The notes: generated from the sequence alone by a model not told the origin. A DNA stretch of 64,000 bases from Oscillospiraceae bacterium (GCA_031284525.1 JAISZR010000003.1:161388-225387), one strand, 5' to 3'; counted from the first letter of the stretch, positions 17,494 through 26,065 are shown. A program made the numbers and translations.

Positions 17494-18414
17494 CTAATAA
17501 GGTATCGTTGTGGCGTTTATTTGTCCGAACCATGGATGCGTATGGGTGCAGTTGTTGAGGTCGGTTTGTCCATTTGAGCACACAGCCAGGTTGGTAAAGT
17601 TGCAATTTTCGCAAGAACAGCGGCTGTTTTTATTCAGAACACCATAACCGGCATGCCAGCTTTGAGCCTGCAACTTTGCGCTGACGATGGCATTGTTTTG
17701 CAAAGTAAGGTTGGTCAGAGCGAGCCAGCCACCCTTGAGCGCCGAAAGGAGAGCATTGTTCTGTGCTGCGTGCGGACCCCAGTCCTGATCAATCCTAGGA
17801 ACGACGGCCTGTTTCCCGCCGTCGACAGTTCCGGGACCCTTTAGCCATAAGACTCCGTACGTTTGCAGCAGACTCTGAGTGTAATAATGGTTATTCTCGT
17901 CTCCACACTCGCCTTGTACGAACGTTACAGTGTGGCCGTTGAAGTTTATCTGGATGGCTACATTGTCATCCACGGTGTGAGACATGTACTCTGTGATGTC
18001 TGCCTGCACATTGATGATCACAACAGCGGTTATGGGTTTGTGACCCCAGGCAGGTATTACGAAGGGTTCCTTCGCGGCGTCTGCCAGCTGGCTGGCCGCA
18101 CTACAGCAGGCATACAGGTCGTTGTATTGTGTGGCGTTCATTACGAACACTGGTACTTGTGGCGTGCCCGCTTGGCTGGCCGCTTCTGGGTTGTTGGCGT
18201 ATGCTGCCGGCACACAGGGGAATGGGGATTGTGCGCCCATCGTATAAGGCACCCACCGATCCATGTCCACGACATGCACCTGGTTCATGCCGCCGGTTGC
18301 CAAGATTTCCTGCTCGAATGTCGCGCAGGAAACCACACAAAAAGTGCTGACCAACACTTTTGCCAGAGCTTTGGACCACCTGTTCTTCGTTTTCTCTTTG
18401 CCTTTTACTTCCAT
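17494..18414 (-). CDS. Secreted beta-helix-like protein of unknown function, GC-rich
   Basis: 306 residues from ATG 18414, which has GGGGG eight bases upstream (ATG 18429 is the alternative). Signal peptide: KNRWSKALAKVLVSTFCVVSCATF with cleavage probably near EILATGG. The central part shows beta-solenoid-type turns (LWLKGPGTVDGG, ALKGGWLALTNLTLQNNAI), like pectate-lyase or right-handed beta-helix proteins, and ten or more Cys residues. No catalytic motif is recognisable. Base composition is much richer in G+C than the neighbours (37 of 60 at 18181-18240), and codon choice differs. It has its own promoter and a double hairpin after it. Possible surface adhesin, carbohydrate-active protein or effector. 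Confidence 0.7.
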   Translation of the reverse strand: MEVKGKEKTKNRWSKALAKVLVSTFCVVSCATFEQEILATGGMNQVHVVDMDRWVPYTMGAQSPFPCVPAAYANNPEAASQAGTPQVPVFVMNATQYNDLYACCSAASQLADAAKEPFVIPAWGHKPITAVVIINVQADITEYMSHTVDDNVAIQINFNGHTVTFVQGECGDENNHYYTQSLLQTYGVLWLKGPGTVDGGKQAVVPRIDQDWGPHAAQNNALLSALKGGWLALTNLTLQNNAIVSAKLQAQSWHAGYGVLNKNSRCSCENCNFTNLAVCSNGQTDLNNCTHTHPWFGQINATTIPY

Positions 18415-18469
18415 TCTAAAAACCCCCATTTAAAATAATTTTGATTGCATCCTTATGGATACGTCCATG

Positions 18470-18498
18470 ACAATAGCACATTATTTTTAATTTGTCAA
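18470..18498 (-). promoter_or_regulatory. Strong promoter for the GC-rich secreted protein
   Basis: On the minus strand: perfect TTGACA (18498-18493), 17-bp spacer, TGC then TATTGT (18475-18470). The flanks are very A/T-rich, in contrast with the GC-rich gene. Confidence 0.8.
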
Positions 18499-18987
18499 CT
18501 GTTTTTTAGAAATTTTTTATTTTTCACGAAATTTATGTTATTTTGAATAATATCTGGAATGGAATATTGGCCATCTTTTGCAAAAACAGAGGGAAACGGG
18601 AGAGGATGTTAGGTGGCGGGAAATGCAACGGCACGAAAGTTCCGATCCCAGTTTCTCATCTTGTCTCCTAGGTTTTGACGTGGTGGCAGAGAGTCCTCGT
18701 CTTCCGGGTTCTGTTGCGGTGCGGTGGAGTTCTGACGCGTGATCTGATGCGAGAGCAGCGGAAACCACCGGCATAACCGGTGGATAGTCTTTTGCCGTGA
18801 CTTTCGTTTTGCTCTCCCCTTAGGCCAGTCCCCTTGTCGGTTCCGGGCTTGAACCGGATCGCGGATCGAACTGGTCATTTGTTACGGGGTTGGGCTCTTG
18901 GGCAGGGCTTGAAGATCATTTCAAAAAATCACCTATCGACATTTAGTTGTGTCCTGCCGTGCGTCCCGTGAGATACAAGAAAGGCCG
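18499..18987. other. ORF-poor spacer with GC-rich middle
   Basis: The first 60 bp are A/T-rich promoter DNA. The remainder (about 18580-18960) is GC-rich, 33 of 60 at 18661-18720, with no gene I can defend. CCACCGG/CCGGTGG (18765-18783) forms a 7-bp hairpin. Confidence 0.45.
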
Positions 18988-19027
18988 AAGACGAGAGATA
19001 ACCCATTCAAAGGCCTTCTCTCGTCTT
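18988..19027 (-). terminator. Inverted repeat ending the export cassette
   Basis: AAGACGAGAGA (18988-18998) and TCTCTCGTCTT (19017-19027): perfect 11-bp stem with an 18-nt loop, 45 bp after the stop of the permease gene. The T-tract is weak. Confidence 0.5.
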
Positions 19028-19071
19028 TCAGAGATAGGTTACCATGGCCAACGTTAGCAGTTTGCGAGGAA

Positions 19072-20748
19072 TCACTCGGTTTTGATCGCGGAAAGAGCGC
19101 TGATTTTAACGGCGCGGTTCGCCGGTGCAAATCCAGAAACCAAACCAACAATGATTCCAAACAAGATACCGCCGACAACGAGGTAACTTGGGATTATTAT
19201 CACATCCTGGCCTTCCTGCAAGCTAAACATAACCGAGAAATGGTTGACGGTTTCCGAAATTTTAGCAAGGCGGATGTTATTAGCAGCTTTTTCCATAAAC
19301 TCCGGTGTTGTTGCATATTTCATAAGTTTAGAAAGGCCCTTTGCAAGTGCGTACGAACCACCTACACCTGCCGTTCCACCCAAAAACCCTACAATTCCGG
19401 CTTCGGCTAGGAATATAGTTCGAATGGTGTTGATCCCACATCCCAGAACTTTCATGATTCCAATTTCACGGGTTCTCTCTGTAACTGACATAAACATAAC
19501 GTTGGCAATTCCCAGTGCGGAAACAACAAGAGTCATCACTCCGAGCAAAAACAGCATTACCCTAAGACCATCCGATTGTTTTTTCTGTTCTTCGATCTCA
19601 CCACGTTTGCTTGCCGTTTTGTAATTCAGCTGATCCTGAATCACATTCACAACTGATGTAACATCATCCCAACTTTTCGCTATAACGGCGATTTCATCGT
19701 AAGCGAACTTTTCCTTTTTGCGGGTTTCTCCATTTGTTGCCACTGCAGATTTTTCGAGCAAGCCTTTTAGTTCTTTCACGGTCCCTAAATCTGCATACAG
19801 CCATCCGAGTCGTTCTGCTTCTTCCCACTTACCTAGATCATATAATTCCTTAATGATTTTCCACTTTCGATTCGCCGGATCAAAACCATTCACGGTTACT
19901 ATTCCGGTTACTTTCAAGTTAAATTTATCGCCAGAGAAACTGTCTATTGTTGTGGATGAACTTTCCTCTCCTTGACTGCCGTTGTCGTCGTCGCTTCCTT
20001 CCCCCCATTTTTGGTACCAGTCGGTATACCATCGGGCTAACTGTTTGTGCCCATTTTCATTCAAAACCGTCAATTGGAGCTTTGCCTTCTTCATGTCAAA
20101 AAATGGTTTGACGTCGTTGGTTGTATTTTGATATGCTTCCCAAGGATTCCTTTGCATCTCCTCGTAGTTGTGTGCTCTTACGTTTGAAGCCTCATAGGCA
20201 GTTAGAGCTCCTGCTACAATGTTTTTTGTTTTGGCGTTTGGAGGATTTGTTTTCCATTCACCGCCCGGCAGAAGGGTATAGCCCATTTCTTTTAGATTCT
20301 CAGGTTTGTTAAAATCCAAACCACATATTCTAGCATCGCGCCACATATAATCCTTGCCTGCATTGACGCAGTACTCACCGTAACCATACATACAGATCCA
20401 GGGGAAAACGAAATCCACGCCCGGAATTTTTGAGAGTTTGTCAACTAACTCCTGCCCGAAATCCAAATCATTATTGCTCTCAGATGGAGCGCCGCTCATT
20501 GCCTTCTTTCCGTCCTTACTGCGACCTTTGTTGGGGTTGTATTTTGCCCTCTGAACTTGAATTTTGGTAAGGTCCCCACCTTTTTTTGCTGTCTCTTCTA
20601 TATTTTTTGCTGTTGTGTAACTGAAGGCCAGGGTCAGAACAATAGATCCAGTGCCTAGCATGATTCCGCAAACTGTTAAAAAGGTCCTCAGCTTGCTGCG
20701 AAACAGGTTGCCTAGGCAAAAAACGACCACATCAGATATCCTCATCAT
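19072..20748 (-). CDS. MacB/FtsX-type ABC transporter permease
   Basis: About 558 residues. N-terminal membrane helix (FRSKLRTFLTVCGIMLGTGSIVLTLAF style, residues about 15-45), a large extracytoplasmic domain (about 50-390) and the FtsX domain with three helices: LRVMLFLLGVMTLVVSALG, NVMFMSVTERTREIGIMKVLG, and the last helices ending GFAPANRAVKISALSAIKTE. MacB-type permeases do not move solutes across the membrane; they couple ATP hydrolysis to work on exported proteins, peptides or lipoproteins. The start is in the run of TTG/ATG codons at 20757-20745; ATG 20748 has GAGGAG 11 bases upstream. Overlaps the upstream gene by 17 bp. Confidence 0.9.
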   Translation of the reverse strand: MMRISDVVVFCLGNLFRSKLRTFLTVCGIMLGTGSIVLTLAFSYTTAKNIEETAKKGGDLTKIQVQRAKYNPNKGRSKDGKKAMSGAPSESNNDLDFGQELVDKLSKIPGVDFVFPWICMYGYGEYCVNAGKDYMWRDARICGLDFNKPENLKEMGYTLLPGGEWKTNPPNAKTKNIVAGALTAYEASNVRAHNYEEMQRNPWEAYQNTTNDVKPFFDMKKAKLQLTVLNENGHKQLARWYTDWYQKWGEGSDDDNGSQGEESSSTTIDSFSGDKFNLKVTGIVTVNGFDPANRKWKIIKELYDLGKWEEAERLGWLYADLGTVKELKGLLEKSAVATNGETRKKEKFAYDEIAVIAKSWDDVTSVVNVIQDQLNYKTASKRGEIEEQKKQSDGLRVMLFLLGVMTLVVSALGIANVMFMSVTERTREIGIMKVLGCGINTIRTIFLAEAGIVGFLGGTAGVGGSYALAKGLSKLMKYATTPEFMEKAANNIRLAKISETVNHFSVMFSLQEGQDVIIIPSYLVVGGILFGIIVGLVSGFAPANRAVKISALSAIKTE

Positions 20749-22339
20749 CCTCTTCAAGGCTCCTCTTTGCTCTCACCCTCTTAACAACCACTGCTGCAAC
20801 AACGATTAACACACCTGTGCCTAAAGTTCCGATGATCCATACGGTTTTGGAGGTTCCTTTTTTTCCGGTTTCTTCTGGTTCGGGCTCCACGACAGGAGGC
20901 GATTCAAAAACGCCACCGTCCATAGCGCCTCCCATAAACTGCTGCGCCTGCGGTTTTATTTTGACTGTGAACGGTTTTTCAAGCTTGAACTCTTTTTGGT
21001 TTTCGTCGAAGTAGGTAAGGACAACCTTACCTTTGAATTCTTGTTCTTGCTCGGGCGCTGGCAGTGCCGCGGCTACCGGCGCTTGCCCCATTGCCATGGG
21101 TTCGCCAAGAGGCACCTCTCCAACTGGCGCCACGGGCGCGCGCTTGTATTTTGGTGTTAGTGTTCGTTTTTGTTGATGTGGTGTGTTGTCTGGCAGACTG
21201 GGGAAATCTATTGGCTGCGGTTCTGTGACGAACTCAAAATCGTCAACAGCTATAAACTCAACTGTTGGATTATACATTGTTGGCATATTCTCATTTTTCC
21301 TAGCGATGGTTTGATTTTTGACAGTAACCGTTATTTCAAGGTCATCTCCCTCGCTAATTTCCTTTGAGCTCCGCACAAATTTAAGACTTGGATTTAAGGT
21401 AGGTGTCTCTGCCCGAACGATGACGGAAGCCGCTGCCGAAAAAGGGTCCACTTTCATCATCTCGTTGTCTTTCAGCCACTCTGCCTCAATTGTAAGAGTA
21501 ACTCTGGCAGGCATATCAACCCCCTTGGCCGCGACGGCTGCCACGTAAAAAGGTACCTTGTTTGTGTATTCGGTCCTTGGCCCCAATTTTTCTGAATAAA
21601 ATATATTGCTTGCGCCCTCGTCGGGGATCAGACTCTCCCCGCCTTCGACGGTGATTTTGACGTTTTTGAGTTCAAAATTCCAGCTTGTGTTAATTATGGC
21701 AAAATCAAAAACAACGCTATCACCTGTATTAACAGTCTTTTTATCAAACGAACAATGTTTCAGCTCTATTTTGGGTGCGGGGACGGGTCTTGGTTGTTTG
21801 TCAATCGTGTTGCTTTTGGGTTGCCTTACCACTTTTCCAACTGTGGCAGACCACGCTTCGTCGTCTATCCTATAGTTAACAGTTACCTTAAATGTCCCGT
21901 AGTTGCTGCTGCTTGTTTGTAGCGGCGCACCTTGCACTGTTCCCGCGTCTACTTTCTTGTCTTCTGCCTTGCCCACATAGATAACATCTTTGAAGGTGAC
22001 TTTGTAGCGCAAATTGCCCTGCACATCCGTTCGTGAAAGCTGGGTTATAACTGGCAAATCTTCCGGGTTCTTTTGCACAAATTCCTCCGATTCGAAGCTT
22101 GCCGTTGCAGTCCCTTTTTCAATTTCTTCATACGCTCTGTGGTCGGTATCTACTATTTCGAACGCCACAGAAAACGGTTCGGTTTTGTCGCTCAAATATT
22201 CCGGTATTCCGGTTACTTTCCTAAGAATTGCGTTTGCTTCTTTTGCCTGCGCCGCGTTGACTGTGGGAACAGGCCCCAAGCACCAACTAAGCACTGCCAC
22301 GGCAATGAGATTTGAGAGCAGCGACCTTTCTTTCCTCAC
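20732..22339 (-). CDS. Exported, membrane-anchored beta-domain protein of the export cassette
   Basis: 535 residues. Signal peptide (LLSNLIAVAVLSWCLGPVPTVNA) and a C-terminal anchor (WIIGTLGTGVLIVVAAVVV) followed by a short acidic cytoplasmic tail. The body has at least two Ig-like/CARDB-type modules with alternating strands (for example KNVKITVEGGESLIPDEGAS and ISEGDDLEITVTVKNQTI), like S-layer-related COG1361 proteins. It sits between the ATPase and permease genes, so it is likely the extracytoplasmic partner, analogous in place to MacA. GTG at 22339 has AGGAAGGG upstream. Confidence 0.75.
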   Translation of the reverse strand: MRKERSLLSNLIAVAVLSWCLGPVPTVNAAQAKEANAILRKVTGIPEYLSDKTEPFSVAFEIVDTDHRAYEEIEKGTATASFESEEFVQKNPEDLPVITQLSRTDVQGNLRYKVTFKDVIYVGKAEDKKVDAGTVQGAPLQTSSSNYGTFKVTVNYRIDDEAWSATVGKVVRQPKSNTIDKQPRPVPAPKIELKHCSFDKKTVNTGDSVVFDFAIINTSWNFELKNVKITVEGGESLIPDEGASNIFYSEKLGPRTEYTNKVPFYVAAVAAKGVDMPARVTLTIEAEWLKDNEMMKVDPFSAAASVIVRAETPTLNPSLKFVRSSKEISEGDDLEITVTVKNQTIARKNENMPTMYNPTVEFIAVDDFEFVTEPQPIDFPSLPDNTPHQQKRTLTPKYKRAPVAPVGEVPLGEPMAMGQAPVAAALPAPEQEQEFKGKVVLTYFDENQKEFKLEKPFTVKIKPQAQQFMGGAMDGGVFESPPVVEPEPEETGKKGTSKTVWIIGTLGTGVLIVVAAVVVKRVRAKRSLEEDDEDI

Positions 22340-22421
22340 GGCTTTGACATCCCTTCCTGTACTTATACATCTACTCTAAGACCTGCGCAAACTCTTTCAA
22401 GTTTGGGTAGTTCTTAATTTT

Positions 22422-23144
22422 TTATTCCACATTATTTCTTTCGTCGCCAATGACACTTCCATCGCCCAAAGTTATAATTCTGTCTGTGTAGTCCGCTATG
22501 GTTCTATCATGCGTAACAATGATTAGCGTTTGGTTGTGCTTTCTTGCAATTCCCAAAATTAGCTCCATGACTTCTGTTGTGGTCTTTGAATCCAGATTCC
22601 CGGTTGGCTCATCCGCCAACACGACTGCTGGCCTCGCGACGAATGCCCGCGCAATTCCCGTTCTTTGTTGTTGTCCACCGCTCATCTCTTTTGGTTTGTG
22701 TTTCGCTCTGTCGCCCAACCCCACTGATTTTAGCATTACTGCCGCTGCCTTATCTCTCTTTCTCCTGCTTACCCCTTTGAACATCAACGGCAAGGCAACG
22801 TTTTCTTGCGCAGTGAGCGACGGCAGCAGATTATACGCTTGAAAGACGAATCCAAGATATTTTTGCCGCAAGATCGCGAGTTTTTTTTCGCTCATTTTCG
22901 AAATGTTATGTCCTGCTATATACACACTGCCTCTACTCGGTTTTTCTAACCCCGCTATCATGTTTAGCAGTGTTGATTTCCCAGAACCGGATGCCCCCAA
23001 GATGCAGCAGATTTCGCCCTTGAGAATCTTCAGGTTTATCTTATTCAACGCAACAACCTTTTCCGAAGCCATTTTATAAATCTTGCTAAGACCGCGCGCT
23101 TCTACCAAAACATCACTTTTTATGGAGCCACCCTCCTTTACCAC
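22422..23144 (-). CDS. ABC transporter ATP-binding protein (MacB/LolD family)
   Basis: 240 residues by the longest frame. Walker A GASGSGKST, Q-loop VFQAYNLLPSLTAQEN, signature MSGGQQQRTGIARA, Walker B VVLADEPTGNLDS, and H-loop VTHDRTIADY. The LolD/MacB subgroup serves FtsX-type permeases, which fits the two genes downstream. The start is unclear. GTG at 23144 has no ribosome-binding site, while a perfect AAAGGAGG (23139-23132) points to an ATA codon at 23123. Confidence 0.93.
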   Translation of the reverse strand: MVKEGGSIKSDVLVEARGLSKIYKMASEKVVALNKINLKILKGEICCILGASGSGKSTLLNMIAGLEKPSRGSVYIAGHNISKMSEKKLAILRQKYLGFVFQAYNLLPSLTAQENVALPLMFKGVSRRKRDKAAAVMLKSVGLGDRAKHKPKEMSGGQQQRTGIARAFVARPAVVLADEPTGNLDSKTTTEVMELILGIARKHNQTLIIVTHDRTIADYTDRIITLGDGSVIGDERNNVE

Positions 23145-23159
23145 TTTCTTGAAGCAACG

Positions 23160-23501
23160 CTATATTAACTCTTTAACTTTTGCAGCCTTTCCAACTCTGC
23201 TTCTCAAGTAATAAAGTTTGCACCTTCTAACCTTTCCTTTTCTTGAAACCTCAACATTCTCAACAACCGGCGAATGAAGAGGGAAAACCCTTTCGACTCC
23301 GATGCCATGCGCAATTTTTCTTACTGTAAACGTTTCTTCCACTTGACCGTGCCCCTTGGCGATTACTACACCTTCGAAAACTTGGATTCTTGCACGTTCG
23401 CCCTCTTTTATCTTCACATGAACCTTAACAGTATCTCCCACGTTGAAGGCAGGTACATTTTCTTTCATTTGCTTTTTTTTCACAATTTCCATTAAGTCCA
23501 T
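23160..23501 (-). CDS. rplS: 50S ribosomal protein L19
   Basis: 113 residues from ATG 23501, the normal L19 length. [45 protein letters not shown] and [20 protein letters not shown] are family blocks. L19 sits at the subunit interface. The frame is open further upstream but without support. GGTGAT stands before the ATG. It has a good promoter about 150 bp upstream, leaving a 5' leader of about 140 nt where autoregulation could occur. The rimM/trmD partners common in other genomes are not adjacent. Confidence 0.97.
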   Translation of the reverse strand: MDLMEIVKKKQMKENVPAFNVGDTVKVHVKIKEGERARIQVFEGVVIAKGHGQVEETFTVRKIAHGIGVERVFPLHSPVVENVEVSRKGKVRRCKLYYLRSRVGKAAKVKELI

Positions 23502-23647
23502 AATTATCACCGCGAACCGCTCGCGAAACTCCTTTCTAACCCACTGTTTCTTCGTTGCTAAGTCCCAACTTGCCTTGGCGTGAGCGCAAACCTTTTTAAA
23601 CTGCAAGGGCAGGGGACATCTGGTTTTTCAACACGCTAGCACTGGTC

Positions 23648-23676
23648 ATTCTATCACATATGTATTTTTTTTTCAA
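23648..23676 (-). promoter_or_regulatory. Promoter of rplS
   Basis: Minus strand: TTGAAA (23676-23671), 17-bp spacer, TGA then TAGAAT (23653-23648). Extended -10, A-rich spacer. Confidence 0.75.
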
Positions 23677-23997
23677 GTATCTATTTTGCGATTTTGCGAT
23701 GTTTCATCGTGGGTTTTGGAAATTATGACGGGTCCAACGCCGCTTTTTGTCGAGGAATTTTGGCACGAACTTACTAAAAACAAGGTTCTGAGAATGCTTG
23801 GTTACCATGCCACTGCAACGAGATCTGTTTTTTGCGTGCCACGAGAATAACTCCAAGCGGATACGCTCGCAGTGGCGATTTGCCCTGCGACGCTAATTTT
23901 TAGAATCCTACAAAACCCGGAAACTCTAGGCTTTCGGATTGTATTGGTTTTTGATCGATAAAACTCTCCGCTACCGTCATTATTACAACCTATTTTG
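23677..23997. other. Spacer between rplS promoter and flavoprotein gene
   Basis: About 320 bp with no ORF I can support. GCCACTGC (23809-23816) and GCAGTGGC (23869-23876) form a perfect 8-bp long-range inverted repeat around 52 nt, which might frame a small RNA or a 3' structure of the flavoprotein message. Confidence 0.4.
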
Positions 23998-24570
23998 TCA
24001 GTTGGCGGCATCAAGTGCGAGTTTCTTTCCGACCTCCCGTAAAATCTCATCCAATCCGACGTTTTCGCTCGCCTGTTTGCTGCGGGTCCCAGTTACAATA
24101 ATCATATCCCGAACGTCAAACTCAAGCATTTGAAACATGCTCTTTGTGTAATCGTAGTACGCCTGAAACTTACTCTGGTTGGGGTTTCCCTGTGTAAACA
24201 CAAGAACCAGTTTCTTTCCCGCGTTCTTCTCTTTAAAGTGTGGCGAAAAGCGTGGGGTAATTTGCGCAAACAGCCTGTCGGTAAACACTTTTGCCTGTCC
24301 GCTCATCTGTGCCATATAAACCGGTGAGCCGAGAACAAGTGCGTCAGCAAGCCCGAGTGCGGCGTGCACTTCACGCATATCGTCGGCGACTACACACCCG
24401 TCTCCTTTTGTGCAACCTAAGCACCCTTTGCAAGGGCCGATATCAAGCTCGCCGGAGTGGAAGATTTGCGTTTGTGCGCCCACCTGCGTTGCACCTTCGA
24501 GTATCTGATTTATTGACCACGCAGTATTGTGATTTTTGCGCGGACTTGCATTAAAGCCAATGACCTTCAC
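23998..24570 (-). CDS. Flavodoxin-fold NAD(P)H-dependent oxidoreductase / iron-sulfur flavoprotein
   Basis: 190 residues. FNASPRKNHNTAWSINQIL is the FMN-phosphate loop. GPCKGCLGCTKGDGCVVADDM is the Cys-rich segment that in this family may bind a 4Fe-4S cluster. LGSPVYMAQMSGQAKVFTDR completes the flavin pocket. Such proteins are redox carriers or quinone/azo reductases; the electron partner is unknown. GTG at 24570 has AAGGAG eight bases upstream. It lies just downstream of ssrA on the same strand. Confidence 0.88.
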   Translation of the reverse strand: MKVIGFNASPRKNHNTAWSINQILEGATQVGAQTQIFHSGELDIGPCKGCLGCTKGDGCVVADDMREVHAALGLADALVLGSPVYMAQMSGQAKVFTDRLFAQITPRFSPHFKEKNAGKKLVLVFTQGNPNQSKFQAYYDYTKSMFQMLEFDVRDMIIVTGTRSKQASENVGLDEILREVGKKLALDAAN

Positions 24571-24675
24571 TTTAAATTCTCCTTCTTTTTCTGCGCCAAG
24601 GCATTGCGTGACGGGGACACTACAGTTGCAAATTACACACTCACTTCCACGCTAAGCTGCAATTCTCTTGTTGTT

Positions 24676-25070
24676 TGGTGGAGAAGAGGGGAGTTGAACC
24701 CCTGTCCGAAAACTTTTGCATATGAAATTCTCCGGGTGCAGTTTGTTTTTTTCTAATTCAGTCGGTAGCACGAAAACAAACAAAAACGCCTTCGACTATA
24801 TTCTCTATTTCATTTCTCGGGTCGAGAAGCTCCCGGAAACGTTCACCACTAATCGACGCCTAAATCAAGGCGTGGTACTCTTGATTAGACGGATGTCCGC
24901 ATTTAAGCGGCGATAGCGCTGCTCCCCTTGACAAAGTCTAGGGTTATTACGTTATCATCATCTTTACCTTTATTACCTGCATTTAAAAATTGTTTGTGAT
25001 GTTTAAAGAGTTCCCACTCTACCCGCTATTCATAATGCCAAAAAATTCCCGTCGAAACCTTTGCTTCCCC
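24676..25070 (-). ncRNA. ssrA: tmRNA (SsrA)
   Basis: Rescue RNA for stalled ribosomes. The 5' end GGGGAAG (25070-25064) pairs with CTTCTCC before the encoded CCA end at 24676-24678. GTTTCGAC follows near the 5' end, and the T-arm reads AGGGG TTCAACT CCCCT near the 3' end. Total length is 395 nt. It begins at the base after the smpB stop. The tag frame most consistent with the end rule starts at the GCA resume codon (24980-24978) and ends with TAA at 24905-24903: AGNKGKDDDNVITL, then DFVKGSSAIAA, 25 residues. Most tags are 10-15 residues and end in LAA; here it would be IAA. Confidence 0.93.
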
Positions 25071-25532
25071 TCATCTGAGGAAATTTTTCACAGCTCGGTC
25101 GGCAACACGTTTGGCGTCCCTTTCTGCAATGTCTTGACGCTTATCATAAAGCTTTTTGCCCTTGCAAAGTCCAATTGAAATTTTGACTCGCGAACCCTTA
25201 AAATAAACCGAAAGGGGGATAATTGTGTGATTCTTTTGTTTAACGGTGGAGAGCATTTTAATTATCTCCTGTTTGTGGACCAAAAGCCGCTTAGGTCGCA
25301 GTGGATCTTTATTAAAAATGTTCCCCTGTTCATAAGGTGAAATCTGCATTCCCTTAACGAACAATTCTTCGCCTTCAATTGAGCACCATGCCCCTCGCAG
25401 ACTCACGCCCCCGCGCCTTATGCTTTTGACTTCTGTTCCAAATAGTTCAACTCCGGCTTCATAGGTCTCTTCAACAAAATAGTCGTGCCAAGCTTTTCTA
25501 TTGCTTGCCACCGTCCTCACCGCTTTGTCCAC
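25071..25532 (-). CDS. smpB: tmRNA-binding protein SmpB
   Basis: Partner of tmRNA in trans-translation. ASNRKAWHDYFVEETYEAGVEL, GTEVKSIRRGGVSLR, PLSVYFKGSRVKISIGLCKGKKLYDKR and the basic tail KRVADRAVKNFL are classic SmpB blocks; 153 residues is normal. GTG at 25532 directly follows the stop of a 30-codon ORF and has GGAGGG upstream. Its stop is one base before the mature tmRNA 5' end, so protein and RNA come from one transcript and RNA processing must cut right behind the stop codon. Confidence 0.97.
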   Translation of the reverse strand: MDKAVRTVASNRKAWHDYFVEETYEAGVELFGTEVKSIRRGGVSLRGAWCSIEGEELFVKGMQISPYEQGNIFNKDPLRPKRLLVHKQEIIKMLSTVKQKNHTIIPLSVYFKGSRVKISIGLCKGKKLYDKRQDIAERDAKRVADRAVKNFLR

Positions 25533-25625
25533 CTACAAGCCCTCCATCTTTTGCAATGAGTTCTCCTTTATGATGAACTTGCCTTCCTCAATGAAGCTTA
25601 CCTTTCCTTTGGAGCCAAAAGTCAC
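25533..25625 (-). CDS. Putative 30-residue small protein bridging ruvX and smpB
   Basis: GTG at 25625 overlaps the ruvX stop (CACGTGA on the minus strand), and the TAG ends exactly before the smpB GTG. The product begins [17 protein letters not shown] and ends SLQKMEGL. The tight overlap on both sides argues for translational coupling, but the ribosome-binding site is weak and there is no family match. In many Firmicutes the gene after ruvX is a small DUF1292 protein; this could be a shortened counterpart or chance. Confidence 0.35.
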   Translation of the reverse strand: MTFGSKGKVSFIEEGKFIIKENSLQKMEGL

Positions 25626-26065
25626 GTGCTACCGGGATTATTGCCCTTTGCTGCATTCTTTCTGAATGCAAGGTAGCTTTCAAGGATCAACGTGGCGGCG
25701 ACTGCATCAACAACTTCTTTTCGCCCTTTCCCGAACCTGCCACTTGCGGTTAGTGCGCGGTTTGCCATAACAGTTGTGTTGCGTTCATCCCACAGAACAA
25801 TATCAAGTTTTGTTTTCTTCTTCAATATTTCCGCAAAACGCTCAGATTTTTGCGCCATTTCGCCACATTCACCGTTCATGTGTTTTGGATGGCCCAAAAC
25901 TATCATCTCAGCAAGGGTCTCACCGGCCAGCCTTGCGATTTCTTTTGTCAAATCGGTAATGCCCCTGTGCTTGATGACGCAAACTGGTGATGCCATCATC
26001 TCGAATTTGTCACAAATTGCAATCCCGGTCCTTATGTCACCAAGATCAATAGCCATAATCCTCAT
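25622..26065 (-). CDS. ruvX: RuvX/YqgF-type RNase H-fold nuclease
   Basis: 147 residues. [20 protein letters not shown] (first catalytic Asp), [29 protein letters not shown], and [14 protein letters not shown] (last Asp) are the Holliday-junction-resolvase-like motifs. The family processes pre-16S rRNA ends or acts on DNA junctions. It overlaps lysS by 4 bp (ATGA type). Confidence 0.92.
   Translation of the reverse strand: MRIMAIDLGDIRTGIAICDKFEMMASPVCVIKHRGITDLTKEIARLAGETLAEMIVLGHPKHMNGECGEMAQKSERFAEILKKKTKLDIVLWDERNTTVMANRALTASGRFGKGRKEVVDAVAATLILESYLAFRKNAAKGNNPGST

Noticed and set aside
17031..17558. Plus-strand frame of 175 codons in the GC-rich spacer
   Set aside because: No ribosome-binding site, Arg/Pro-rich, runs across two strong hairpins and the end of the secreted gene on the other strand.
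18609..18878. Minus-strand frame of 89 codons
   Set aside because: Arg/Gln-rich, no start signal, lies between a promoter and a terminator with no fitting transcript.
24529..24756. Plus-strand frame with RRGELNPCP
   Set aside because: Antisense of the tmRNA 3' end.
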